From positions 248,001 through 312,000 of the forward strand of contig NZ_QFWW01000002.1 of the NCBI RefSeq assembly GCF_003265345.1: a stretch of 64,000 bases of DNA, written 5' to 3'. Source of the stretch: Lentzea terrae (GTDB lineage: Bacteria; Actinomycetota; Actinomycetes; Mycobacteriales; Pseudonocardiaceae). Position 1 is the first letter of the stretch, and every line of letters starts with the position of its first letter. This document shows, piece after piece, positions 30,778 through 37,743 of the stretch. A model generated the notes under the pieces. It searched no databases and was not told the DNA's origin. It saw only the letters and a list, made by a program, of their open reading frames with translations. The position numbers and the translations under genes were made by a program.

Positions 30778-31289
30778 CGCACCCTCCTCAGGCAGAGCGT
30801 CATCTCCTCATAGGGAACACCGAGTTCGGCCTCTGCGGGGCAACTTTCTTCCGCGATGCCGACCACCTGCACGTTCACCCGCGGCGCCGCGCAGTCGAAC
30901 TTGGACACGACCGACCGCTGCAGGTCCTCGGTGTCGAACTCGAAGCAGTCGCCCTGCTCGGCGTTGGGCAGCAGGCACAGCGCCGCGTTGTGCCTGGTGT
31001 CGCGCAGCACCTTGTAGTCGCCGCGGGGGCACTCGCCGTTGGTGCTGGCCAGCACGGTTCCGACCTTGAGCGCCGCCCGCTCGCCCTTGCAGTCGATGAC
31101 GGTCAGGCCCAGGTCGTCCTCGCCGGCGCCGGCGAACTTCACGCAGGTGCCCTTCTCGGCCTTCGAGTAGTCCGTGAGGAACACCGGGGTTGTATGGGTC
31201 GGCTCATCTTCGTCGCTGAAGAACCACCACAGGACGCCGTAAGCAAGCACGGCGAGTACACACACCATCACGGTCTGTCTGACGGCCAC
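30774..31289 (-). CDS. Cys-rich membrane-anchored protein (LppU/SCO3897-like)
   Basis: A 171-residue protein with one N-terminal membrane helix (TVMVCVLAVLAYGVLWWFF) and an external domain containing eight cysteines (CVKF, DCKG, ECPRG, LCLLP, DCFEF, DCAAP, SCPAE, LCLRR), probably four disulfides. The pattern resembles small LppU/SCO3897-type or DUF4333-like surface domains, though I assign it only loosely. GTG 31289 is chosen because it puts the helix at the N-terminus. Possible substrate of the VKOR/Dsb system. Divergent from a GNAT gene. Confidence 0.65.
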   Translation of the reverse strand: MAVRQTVMVCVLAVLAYGVLWWFFSDEDEPTHTTPVFLTDYSKAEKGTCVKFAGAGEDDLGLTVIDCKGERAALKVGTVLASTNGECPRGDYKVLRDTRHNAALCLLPNAEQGDCFEFDTEDLQRSVVSKFDCAAPRVNVQVVGIAEESCPAEAELGVPYEEMTLCLRRVR

Positions 31290-31352
31290 GCGCGGATTAT
31301 GGCTTTGAAAACTGAGTGGCGCGCGGCGACTTCGTTGGCCACAGTGCCCGTC

Positions 31353-31832
31353 ATGCTGATCCGGCGGGAAACGCCCGCAGACATCGACGCCATCCGCTCG
31401 GTCACGAACCTCGCGTTCAAGAACGGGCCCGAGGCGCTGTTGATCGACTGGCTGCGGGAGGACGAGGGCTGGATCCCGGAGTTGTCGCTCGTGGCCGATG
31501 GTGTGGTGGGGCATGTCGTCGGCACTCGCGGGTACATCGGCGATTTCCCTGCGATCGGGATAGGGCCGGTCAGCGTGCGGCCTGATCATCAACGGTCCGG
31601 GGTGGGTTCGGCGCTGATGCACGCGGTTCTGGGGGCGGCGGAGGCTCGCGGGGAGCTTGCGGTGATCCTGCTGGGCAGCCCTGACTACTACTCGCGGTTC
31701 GGGTTCCGGCTGGCTTCCGAGTTCGGGATCACGCCGCCCGTGGCCGAGTGGGCGCCGCATTTTCAGGCGAGGCTGTTCGGTCCGGCGCCGGCTGGGGCGT
31801 TCCGGTATGCGGAGCCGTTCAACCGACTCTGA
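31353..31832 (+). CDS. GNAT-family N-acetyltransferase
   Basis: A 159-residue acetyltransferase of the YhbS-like group: MLIRRETPADIDAIRSVTNLAF at the N-terminus, AIGIGPVSVRPDHQRSGVGSALMHAVL as the acetyl-CoA loop, VILLGSPDYYSRFGFR as the catalytic-side strand. Start ATG 31353; a GTG at 31344 is an alternative. The 3' end overlaps the convergent lysozyme-like gene by 14 bases. Substrate unknown. Confidence 0.9.
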   Translation: MLIRRETPADIDAIRSVTNLAFKNGPEALLIDWLREDEGWIPELSLVADGVVGHVVGTRGYIGDFPAIGIGPVSVRPDHQRSGVGSALMHAVLGAAEARGELAVILLGSPDYYSRFGFRLASEFGITPPVAEWAPHFQARLFGPAPAGAFRYAEPFNRL

Positions 31833-32955
31833 GCACGTCGCCGTTGGCTCGGCGGGCGTGGACGGTGCCGTCGGGCTGTGCGGACACCGTGTCGATGAAA
31901 CGGCCTTCGCCCAACGGCTCCCAGGCCGTGGTCAGGCGGTGCACTCGGGCGCCGATCAGCGTGTACAGGCCGACCGTCCCATCAGGACGGAGCACCGCTT
32001 CCGGCGAGCCCTCCAGGCCTTGGGTGATCTCCCGCCATGCACCGGCCGCGCTGGCCATGAGCGCGCCGCCCGACCGCACGTACACGGCAACCGACCCGTC
32101 CGGGTAGGCGATCGCGGACGGCTTGCCGCTCGCGAACCCCGGCGGGCTCAGCGGAATCGATCCGGATTGGCCGACCCCCTGGGGGGAGCTACCCCCCATC
32201 CCAATCGTCGCAGAGGGGTCTGACAATTTCGCCACGCTGCCATCGGCCAGCACGGCGTACAGGCCGACCGTCCCATCAGGACGAAGCACGGCCTCGGGAT
32301 CCCCGGCCACCCCAGCCGCCACCGGCCGCCACACCCCGTCAGCCAAAGCCCTGACGTCACCGCGAGAAGTCCGCGCGAACACAAAGCGCCCAGCCACCGA
32401 AGGACGCCCTACGAAGTCACCGGACGAGCTCAGCCGCGTCCGCCCACCCCAGACATCGCCGTCCTCCACCACGTACACGCCACCGTCGACAACCTCAGGC
32501 CCGCCCTGCCAAGCCTGCCGGAGCATGGACGACGCCCGCCCCTCCGCCTCGTCGTAGCGCAACGGACAACAAGACCGCTGCACCGCATCCGCGAGCAACC
32601 CGGGCGAAAGGTCCGGCCGATCCACCTCCACCGCGACCTCGAAGAACCGCCGCGCCGCGTACGACACGTCCATGATCTGCTCGGGCGTCCCCCAGCCCAT
32701 CGACGGCCGTTGCTGGAACACGCCCAGCGAGTCGGCGTCACCGCAGTCGAGGTTGTTCATGTGCGACTCGACCCACCCGGCCTCGAACCCGGCGAGCATC
32801 ACCTTGTCGCTGACGCGTAAGGAAAGACCAACGGCGTGCACGATCCGGATGACCTCCGGGTCGTGCACGCCGGGCACTCGGCAGGAAGCGTTCAACGGCA
32901 AGGCCGAAGCCGTACCTGCCGTCAAAAGCAGAAAGACCAGCGCGAGCCTGAGCAC
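31819..32955 (-). CDS. Secreted lysozyme/transglycosylase-like protein with C-terminal repeats
   Basis: A 378-residue exported protein. Signal peptide from GTG 32955 (MLRLALVFLLLTAGTASA). Residues 20-150 form a small lysozyme-like domain of actinobacterial type, with the candidate catalytic Glu in AGFEAGWVESHMNN and LGVFQQRPSMGWGTPEQI. The C-terminal half carries beta-propeller-like repeats; the unit GxPEAVLRPDGTVGLY occurs twice, and its DNA is almost identical in both copies (around 31970 and 32255). It probably acts in cell-wall turnover or binding. It follows the GH9 gene by 38 bases on the same strand. Confidence 0.75.
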   Translation of the reverse strand: MLRLALVFLLLTAGTASALPLNASCRVPGVHDPEVIRIVHAVGLSLRVSDKVMLAGFEAGWVESHMNNLDCGDADSLGVFQQRPSMGWGTPEQIMDVSYAARRFFEVAVEVDRPDLSPGLLADAVQRSCCPLRYDEAEGRASSMLRQAWQGGPEVVDGGVYVVEDGDVWGGRTRLSSSGDFVGRPSVAGRFVFARTSRGDVRALADGVWRPVAAGVAGDPEAVLRPDGTVGLYAVLADGSVAKLSDPSATIGMGGSSPQGVGQSGSIPLSPPGFASGKPSAIAYPDGSVAVYVRSGGALMASAAGAWREITQGLEGSPEAVLRPDGTVGLYTLIGARVHRLTTAWEPLGEGRFIDTVSAQPDGTVHARRANGDVLRVG

Positions 32956-32993
32956 AAGTCCGAATTGGACACCCAGGCTCGCGCCGGCGCCAC

Positions 32994-34847
32994 TCAGCCG
33001 GCCGCGATCAGCGAGAAGCCGAGCACGCCCGTCGCCGTGAAGTCGATCGCGGGCTCGGAGCTCGGCCACGAACGCAGGTCGTCGGCGAACACGGACTTCG
33101 CGGAGTTGAACTCCAGCGTGTACGGCTTGGTGCACGGCACTGAGCCCGGCGGCATCTCGCCGAGGTCCCCGAACAGCGTGGCGTCGTTCGGGCCGTTGAT
33201 CACGGCGCCGACCAGCACCTTCGAGCCACCGGAAGTGGAGCCGGACAGGTTCGCCGCCTGGTGGTGCGGGCACTCCGGGAACTTCGAGCCGACGCCGACG
33301 ATCAGCGAGGTGCCCCAGGCGTTGGTGCCGAGGGCGAAGCCGCGCTGCTGCGTGCCGAACGTCTTGTACTGCGCAGACCCGGTCAGCTTCTCGTACAAAG
33401 CAGCCGTGGTGATGAAGCCGAACGTGCGCGAGCCGACGTCCCAGGTCTCGACGTTGGCGGCGGTGCGGAACGGCGAGCGCTGAGCCGCGTCGGCGCCCTG
33501 TTGCAGCTGGCGCTGGATGTCGCCCACGACCTGCGCCTCGGTCACCGGCGCGCCGGGCACGCCCCTCTTCAGCAACGGAGCGAGGTCGGCGTGGCCCAGA
33601 GCGGAGATGTTGTAGACGTTCAACGTGTCCGGGTCGGCCGTCGCCAGGAACTCCTTGGCCCAGTGGGCCGCCGCCCGAGCGAACTGCCCGTAACGCCTGT
33701 CGTTCAACGCCTTCGCCGCCAGCGCGAGCTGGGTCGCGCCGAACTCCATGTCGTCGGTCCACGACGATTCGGGGTAGTAGGCGTGCGGGAACGCCGTCAC
33801 GAGCTCGCCGACGTCCGACGTCTTGGCCAGCGCGAACAGCGAAGCAGCCTTGTTCAGGTACTCGCACGCGAGGCGCGGGTTCCGGCGAGCCTCGATCTGC
33901 GCGGCCAACGCGAACGAGCCCGCCACGCGGCCGACCAGGTTCGGGCTGATCTTCTCGCCGGCCTTGTTCGCGCGGAACACCGGGCGGTGCTTGATGTAGT
34001 ACTCGCGGTCGCCCGGCTGCACGTTGAGCTTGTCGTCGGCCTCCGGCAGGCGCCACACGTCGTGGTCGCCGACGAAGCCGAACTCCTCGGAGCCGGTGCC
34101 GATGCCGACCTGCGCGTACAGCACGCCGGACTTCTCGTCCCACGCCTTGTCGAGCCACTTGAGGCCGAACTTGGCCTCCTCGTACAGCGCGTCGTTGTGC
34201 TTGTTGCGCAACGCCAGCAGCATCGACGCGGTGGAGTACGACGACGCGTGGGTGAACTTCACGAAGTCACCCGCGTCGAACCAGCCGCCTTCGAGGTCGA
34301 CCTTGACACCCGTGGGCTTCAGCGGCGCCGCGATCTGGTCGCCGCCCTCGCCCTTGAACACCGGCTCCTCGTAGACCATCGCGTCGCGGTCGGTGAGGTG
34401 CGCGGGCTTGCGGTTCAGCCGGCCGGGGATCACCTGAGCGCCGTCCCGCTGCGCCTGGAAGAACTCGACCGTGTTGTGCGCGACCGGCGCGAACAGCTTG
34501 TTCAGCGAGTCGATCTTGAACGTCGGCGAGGTGATCGAGCCGACCTTGATCCGGTACGTGCCCGGCGTCTGCACGCGGGAGAAGTCGATCGGGTGTACCG
34601 AAGGGAACTTCTCGCTCCACGAGCCCGTCGAGGCGCCCGTCCTGCCGGTCAGCACGGTCCTGCCGCGGCTGTCGACGACGGTGAACTTGGTGTTCGCGGC
34701 GCCACCGAGCACGTACGCGTGCTTCGCCTCGGTGGTGCCGAAACCGATCTGGTCCAGCCGGATGTGTCCGGCGGGGGCCGCCTGAGCAGGCGCGACGACC
34801 ACACCTGTGAGCACTGCGGCCACGAGAGCCGCACGTCTGATGCGCAT
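32994..34847 (-). CDS. Secreted GH9 endoglucanase-type glycosidase
   Basis: A 617-residue secreted enzyme. Signal peptide to about residue 24 (VVVAPAQAA); an N-terminal Ig-like CelD_N domain (residues 26-110: HIRLDQIGFGTTEAKHAYVL); then the (alpha/alpha)6 barrel with the GH9 signature GGWFDAGDFVKF carrying the nucleophile-side aspartates, and the C-terminal catalytic region near ASIGVGSKFPECPHHQ-like and GPNDATLFGD. GH9 enzymes cut beta-1,4-glucan. A palindrome at 34889-34905 is 41 bases upstream of the ATG and may be its operator. Confidence 0.9.
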   Translation of the reverse strand: MRIRRAALVAAVLTGVVVAPAQAAPAGHIRLDQIGFGTTEAKHAYVLGGAANTKFTVVDSRGRTVLTGRTGASTGSWSEKFPSVHPIDFSRVQTPGTYRIKVGSITSPTFKIDSLNKLFAPVAHNTVEFFQAQRDGAQVIPGRLNRKPAHLTDRDAMVYEEPVFKGEGGDQIAAPLKPTGVKVDLEGGWFDAGDFVKFTHASSYSTASMLLALRNKHNDALYEEAKFGLKWLDKAWDEKSGVLYAQVGIGTGSEEFGFVGDHDVWRLPEADDKLNVQPGDREYYIKHRPVFRANKAGEKISPNLVGRVAGSFALAAQIEARRNPRLACEYLNKAASLFALAKTSDVGELVTAFPHAYYPESSWTDDMEFGATQLALAAKALNDRRYGQFARAAAHWAKEFLATADPDTLNVYNISALGHADLAPLLKRGVPGAPVTEAQVVGDIQRQLQQGADAAQRSPFRTAANVETWDVGSRTFGFITTAALYEKLTGSAQYKTFGTQQRGFALGTNAWGTSLIVGVGSKFPECPHHQAANLSGSTSGGSKVLVGAVINGPNDATLFGDLGEMPPGSVPCTKPYTLEFNSAKSVFADDLRSWPSSEPAIDFTATGVLGFSLIAAG

Positions 34848-34888
34848 GAGGGGAACTCCCGGTCCAGGCCTCGGCGGACGGCCTACGG

Positions 34889-34905
34889 TTAAGAAAGTTT
34901 CCTAA
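34889..34905. promoter_or_regulatory. Palindromic operator-like site upstream of GH9
   Basis: TTAAGAAA-g-TTTCCTAA, a 17-bp near-perfect palindrome (one mismatch) 42 bases upstream of the GH9 start, in a locally AT-rich stretch. Similar AGGAAA/TTTCCT dyads precede secreted-polysaccharidase genes in actinomycetes and are associated with ROK-type repressors (recalled, not verified). It is unlike the CebR box. Confidence 0.5.
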
Positions 34906-34939
34906 TAGTTCGCAGCAGACTAGCCGCCCAATCCGGACA

Positions 34940-35941
34940 TCACCAGCCCTCTGGCGGTTCCAAAAAGGCCGAGGAGAGATCACGGGTCAGCGACAGCGAA
35001 CGCTTGACCCAACCGGCCGTCGCACCCGCTAGACCGCACGTCGGAGTGGGTAGCGCCCTCTCCGCGAGGATCGACCGCGGGAAGCCCAGCCGGTCGACGA
35101 GGGTGAACGCCCGCTGCCCCACGTCCTTCAACGTCACGGGCGTGCCGGGGTCGAGGCTCGGGACCAGACCCAACGCCAGCGTCGTGCCCGCCTCCCAGGT
35201 CTCGCCGATCTCGTCGAGCGCCTCTGCCCCCTGGACCAAGCTGACGTCGAACGCGATCGCGGCCGCGCCGGCTTCCCTGAGCAGCGTCAACGGCGGCTGC
35301 GGGGCACAGCAGTGGACGAGCACCTCGTGGTCCTTCAGCGCCTCGATCACCGTCGCGAGCACCGCACGGGCGTCCGGCTCAGGCACGGCAGGCACGGTGC
35401 CCAGCTTGGACGGCGTCGGCAGCAGCCCCCGCAACACGGCGGGCAGGCCCGGCTCGTCGAGCTGCACGACCACCTTCGCCCTGGTGCGCTTGGCGACCTC
35501 GGCGGCGTGCTGCTTCAGGCCTTCGGCGAGCGACTCGGAGAACTCCTTCACCGCCCCGCGGTCCGTGAGCACCCGATGGCCGCGCATCAGCTCGATGTTC
35601 GACATCAGCGTCCACGGCCCGACGGCCTGCACTTTGACCGTCTCCGGCTGCGCGCCCGCACGTTCCAACGCCTCGTCGAACGCGTCCAGGTCGCCGCGCA
35701 GCAGATCAACCGCACGGCGGTGGTCACGGCCGGGCCGCGGGTTCACCCGATAGCCGGACGTGATGACCTCGATCGCGAGGTCGACGAGCAGGCCGGCGGT
35801 GCGGCCGATCATGTCCGCGCCCACTCCCCGCGCAGGCAGCTCCGGCACGTGCGGCAGCTCAGGCAGTTCTCCGACGACGACGCGCGCCGCCTCGTCGATG
35901 TCGGTTCCGGGCAGCGATCCGATTCCAGTGGCTCCACGCAC
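34940..35941 (-). CDS. MetE-like cobalamin-independent methionine synthase family protein, Rv3015c type
   Basis: A 333-residue protein corresponding to the C-terminal catalytic half of MetE only. The zinc-type motif VLVHCCAPQPPLTLLREAG, the aspartate in VVVQLDEPGLPAVLRG and the C-terminal PTPTCGLAGA cysteine are visible; the N-terminal half of MetE is missing, as in Rv3015c. It is annotated in relatives as a vitamin-B12-independent methionine synthase family protein, but activity is unproven. GTG 35941 has AACAAT seven bases upstream, suggesting leaderless transcription, and gives the family-like start VRGATGIGSLPG. Confidence 0.85.
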   Translation of the reverse strand: MRGATGIGSLPGTDIDEAARVVVGELPELPHVPELPARGVGADMIGRTAGLLVDLAIEVITSGYRVNPRPGRDHRRAVDLLRGDLDAFDEALERAGAQPETVKVQAVGPWTLMSNIELMRGHRVLTDRGAVKEFSESLAEGLKQHAAEVAKRTRAKVVVQLDEPGLPAVLRGLLPTPSKLGTVPAVPEPDARAVLATVIEALKDHEVLVHCCAPQPPLTLLREAGAAAIAFDVSLVQGAEALDEIGETWEAGTTLALGLVPSLDPGTPVTLKDVGQRAFTLVDRLGFPRSILAERALPTPTCGLAGATAGWVKRSLSLTRDLSSAFLEPPEGW

Positions 35942-36037
35942 CCGCCGAATTGTTCCACTGTCCTGCAGACAAGAAAGGTCTAGACCCATTGACGCTGTGG
36001 TCTAGGCCACTTACCGTGATTGAGCAGGTGCCGAGCG

Positions 36038-36194
36038 CGATGGCCGGAACCTTCGTCAGGTGGTTGCACCGCCCAGGCGGGTGCATCGCGGTTCCGGCCC
36101 CGCGCCCTCGTACTGGTTGTACGGGGGCGCGGGGCCGGGGCCGCGAGGTGCCCTACTGGGCGGCGCAAACGCCTGGCGAAGATTTCGGTCATCG
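36038..36194 (+). repeat. 157-base imperfect palindrome, probable structured RNA
   Basis: Arms 36038-36113 and 36119-36194, ungapped, loop of five bases (tggtt between GTAC and GTAC). 61 of 76 positions pair (80%). Of the 15 differences, nine are G-U wobbles if the plus strand is transcribed, two if the minus strand is; so 70 of 76 pairs can form on the plus strand. It lies in the 450-base gap between the MetE-like gene and a secreted-protein gene. Both arms contain an ATG and the two strands read similar short peptides (M-x-x-x-F-x-R ... APAPRPRT), a consequence of the symmetry. Confidence 0.85.
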
Positions 36195-36394
36195 TGCCGA
36201 GTGCGAGCACCTCCCTGTTCGTGGGTGGGAACGCGACGCGCCCCGCGTTCCCACCCGCGCCCTTCCTGCCTGCCTGCGCCGCGGGGTAGCTGAACCGGGT
36301 GAATGCGAGATGAGCCGCTAACAACGCACCCCAGGCCGCCGACCACCTCAGCGGACGTGGACTTTTCACCGTGACCGACTACAGGAGAAGTCCA

Positions 36395-36754
36395 GTGATC
36401 AGATTCGCTCGAAGGTCCATCGCCGTCGTCAGCGTCGCTCTGCTTGCAAGTCTCTGGGTGGCTCCCGCCGCTCAGGCCGCACCAAAGTGGACGGTCCAGT
36501 CGTGCCACTTCGACCTGCGGGCGTACTGGCTGCCGAAGCACGTCACGCCCGGCATCTTCCTCAGCTGCACCACGACCTGGGACCGGAACCAGCAGATCAA
36601 CGACGCGCTGGCGAGCGGCAACCCGACCCGGATGGCCAACGCGCTGCACGCAGGCCTCCGGCAGAACGCGGACACGTTCCTCATGCCGGACTCGCCGTGC
36701 GAACCCGGGCAAGAGGCAGCGATGGGTGACGCCTACGCGCAGTGCGTCGGCTGA
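36395..36754 (+). CDS. Small secreted protein with four cysteines
   Basis: A 119-residue exported protein. Signal peptide MIRFARRSIAVVSVALLASL with a cleavage site after AQA near residue 32. The mature part has four cysteines (QSCHFD, LSCTTT, DSPCEPG, QCVG) suited to two disulfides, and no recognisable domain. AGGAGAAGTCCA precedes GTG 36395; the ORF also extends upstream to 36371. The 157-base hairpin is 200 bases upstream and a strong terminator begins 12 bases after the stop. Function unknown. Confidence 0.75.
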   Translation: MIRFARRSIAVVSVALLASLWVAPAAQAAPKWTVQSCHFDLRAYWLPKHVTPGIFLSCTTTWDRNQQINDALASGNPTRMANALHAGLRQNADTFLMPDSPCEPGQEAAMGDAYAQCVG

Positions 36755-36766
36755 TCCTTTCATCGC

Positions 36767-36803
36767 GTGAAGGCCGGTGCGAGAGGCTCGCACCGGCCTT
36801 CAC
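36767..36803. terminator. Bidirectional terminator
   Basis: Perfect 17-bp inverted repeat GTGAAGGCCGGTGCGAG / CTCGCACCGGCCTTCAC with a three-base loop (agg). It separates the secreted-protein gene (plus) from the Cys-rich peptide gene (minus) and can stop both. Confidence 0.85.
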
Positions 36804-36819
36804 CGTTCGTCCAGTCCTC

Positions 36820-36885
36820 CTAGCAGCTGCTGCAGCACCCGCAGCCAGGACCCGTGCATCCACCACAGCAAGAACATCCACCCAC
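36820..36885 (-). CDS. 21-residue cysteine-rich peptide
   Basis: A very short ORF, GTG 36885 to TAG 36820, with GGAGG at 36894-36898, eight bases upstream, an ideal spacing. The product starts MGGCSCCGGC and ends GPGCGCCSSC: eight cysteines and seven glycines in 21 residues, with CxCC and CxCC motifs suited to binding soft metals. An alternative GTG at 36894 adds three residues but overlaps the ribosome binding site. It has its own terminator downstream and a divergent neighbour (PaaI), so it seems to be an independent transcript. Too short for standard gene finders; function unknown. Confidence 0.6.
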   Translation of the reverse strand: MGGCSCCGGCTGPGCGCCSSC

Positions 36886-36969
36886 GATGACCACCTCCGA
36901 TGTTGAGCGATCAAGCGTTTGGGACAGTAAGGCGTGGTCAGCGCGAGGTGACACCACCTTCAGAGTGAT

Positions 36970-36975
36970 TAGAGT
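36970..36975 (+). promoter_or_regulatory. Putative leaderless -10 box of the thioesterase gene
   Basis: TAGAGT six bases before ATG 36982, with no Shine-Dalgarno sequence in between. Confidence 0.4.
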
Positions 36976-36981
36976 GCACGA

Positions 36982-37368
36982 ATGAATGGTCCTGCCGAGA
37001 TGCTCGCCGCCGACAAGGCCTCCACCGCGCTCGGCATCACGCCGGTCGAGCTGCGCGACGGCTACGCGTTGCTGCGCATGTCGGTCGCCGAAAATATGAT
37101 CAACGGCCACGGCATCGCGCACGGCGGCTACGTCTTCCTGCTGGCGGACACGGCGTTCGCCTGCGCCTGCAACAGGGCCGGGTCCGTCACCGTCGCCGCC
37201 ACGGCCGAGATCGACTTCATCAAGCCCGTGCACGAGGGCGACGAGCTGGTGGCGGAGGCGGTGGAACGGACCCGGTTCGGCCGCAGCGGGATCTACGACA
37301 TCACGGTCAGGCGAGGGACTGAGATCGTGGCCGAGTTCCGCGGTCGGTCGCGGACGCTGCGCTCCTGA
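36982..37368 (+). CDS. paaI: PaaI-family hotdog thioesterase
   Basis: A 128-residue hotdog-fold acyl-CoA thioesterase. The family motif NGHGIAHGGYVFLLADTAFA (around residues 46-65) holds the catalytic Asn/His/Asp-side residues; the product aligns with PaaI of phenylacetate degradation. No other paa gene is in the window, so it may act as a general housekeeping thioesterase clearing stalled CoA esters. It is divergent from the Cys-rich peptide and its 3' end overlaps the next convergent gene by 62 bases, an unusually long overlap. Confidence 0.88.
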   Translation: MNGPAEMLAADKASTALGITPVELRDGYALLRMSVAENMINGHGIAHGGYVFLLADTAFACACNRAGSVTVAATAEIDFIKPVHEGDELVAEAVERTRFGRSGIYDITVRRGTEIVAEFRGRSRTLRS

Positions 37369-37705
37369 GGCCGATGAACTGCAGCACCGCGAAACCGAGC
37401 ACGGCGAGCCCCTGGGCGAGCACCAGCGCGACGCCGACGTCGGTGAGCGGGAACCACTTCAGCTCGGCGGTGAGAATGCTGTCCAGACCCCACACCAGAT
37501 TGCCGATGATGACCAGCAGCACGATTCGGCGGTCCGGCACGGGGCGCGTGCCCAATGCGAAGACGCCCACGCCGTAAACCACGCAGAAAAGGCCGAGCCC
37601 GATCTGCCATCCCACCGGCATCCCCACTTCCGGGCGTACCAGCAGGGTCAGCAGGCCGAGTGCGAACGAAGCGACACCGTCGAGTTTCAAGGCGAATTTC
37701 AACAT
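37307..37705 (-). CDS. Four-helix membrane protein
   Basis: A 132-residue integral membrane protein with four hydrophobic segments (LDGVASFALGLLTLLV, IGLGLFCVVYGVGVFAL, IVLLVIIGNLVWGLDSIL, GVALVLAQGLAVLGFAVLQFIGL). The overall pattern resembles small uncharacterised actinobacterial DUF-type membrane proteins. ATG 37705. The C-terminal 20 residues (SAASATDRGTRPRSQSLA) overlap the PaaI gene, so the natural end may be shorter through a frameshift. Function unknown. Confidence 0.7.
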   Translation of the reverse strand: MLKFALKLDGVASFALGLLTLLVRPEVGMPVGWQIGLGLFCVVYGVGVFALGTRPVPDRRIVLLVIIGNLVWGLDSILTAELKWFPLTDVGVALVLAQGLAVLGFAVLQFIGLRSAASATDRGTRPRSQSLA

Positions 37706-37743
37706 GGCCTGACGATCGCCGGTGCAGCGCTGCCAGAACCACG

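Noticed and set aside
36020-36321. Plus-strand ORFs and mirrored minus-strand ORF in the 36-kb hairpin as protein genes
   Set aside because: Their similarity follows from the inverted repeat; Arg/Pro/Gly-rich sequence, no ribosome binding site and no plausible fold.
34900-36395. Cobalamin riboswitch near the MetE-like gene
   Set aside because: No B12 box or typical long conserved leader; the MetE-like gene appears leaderless.
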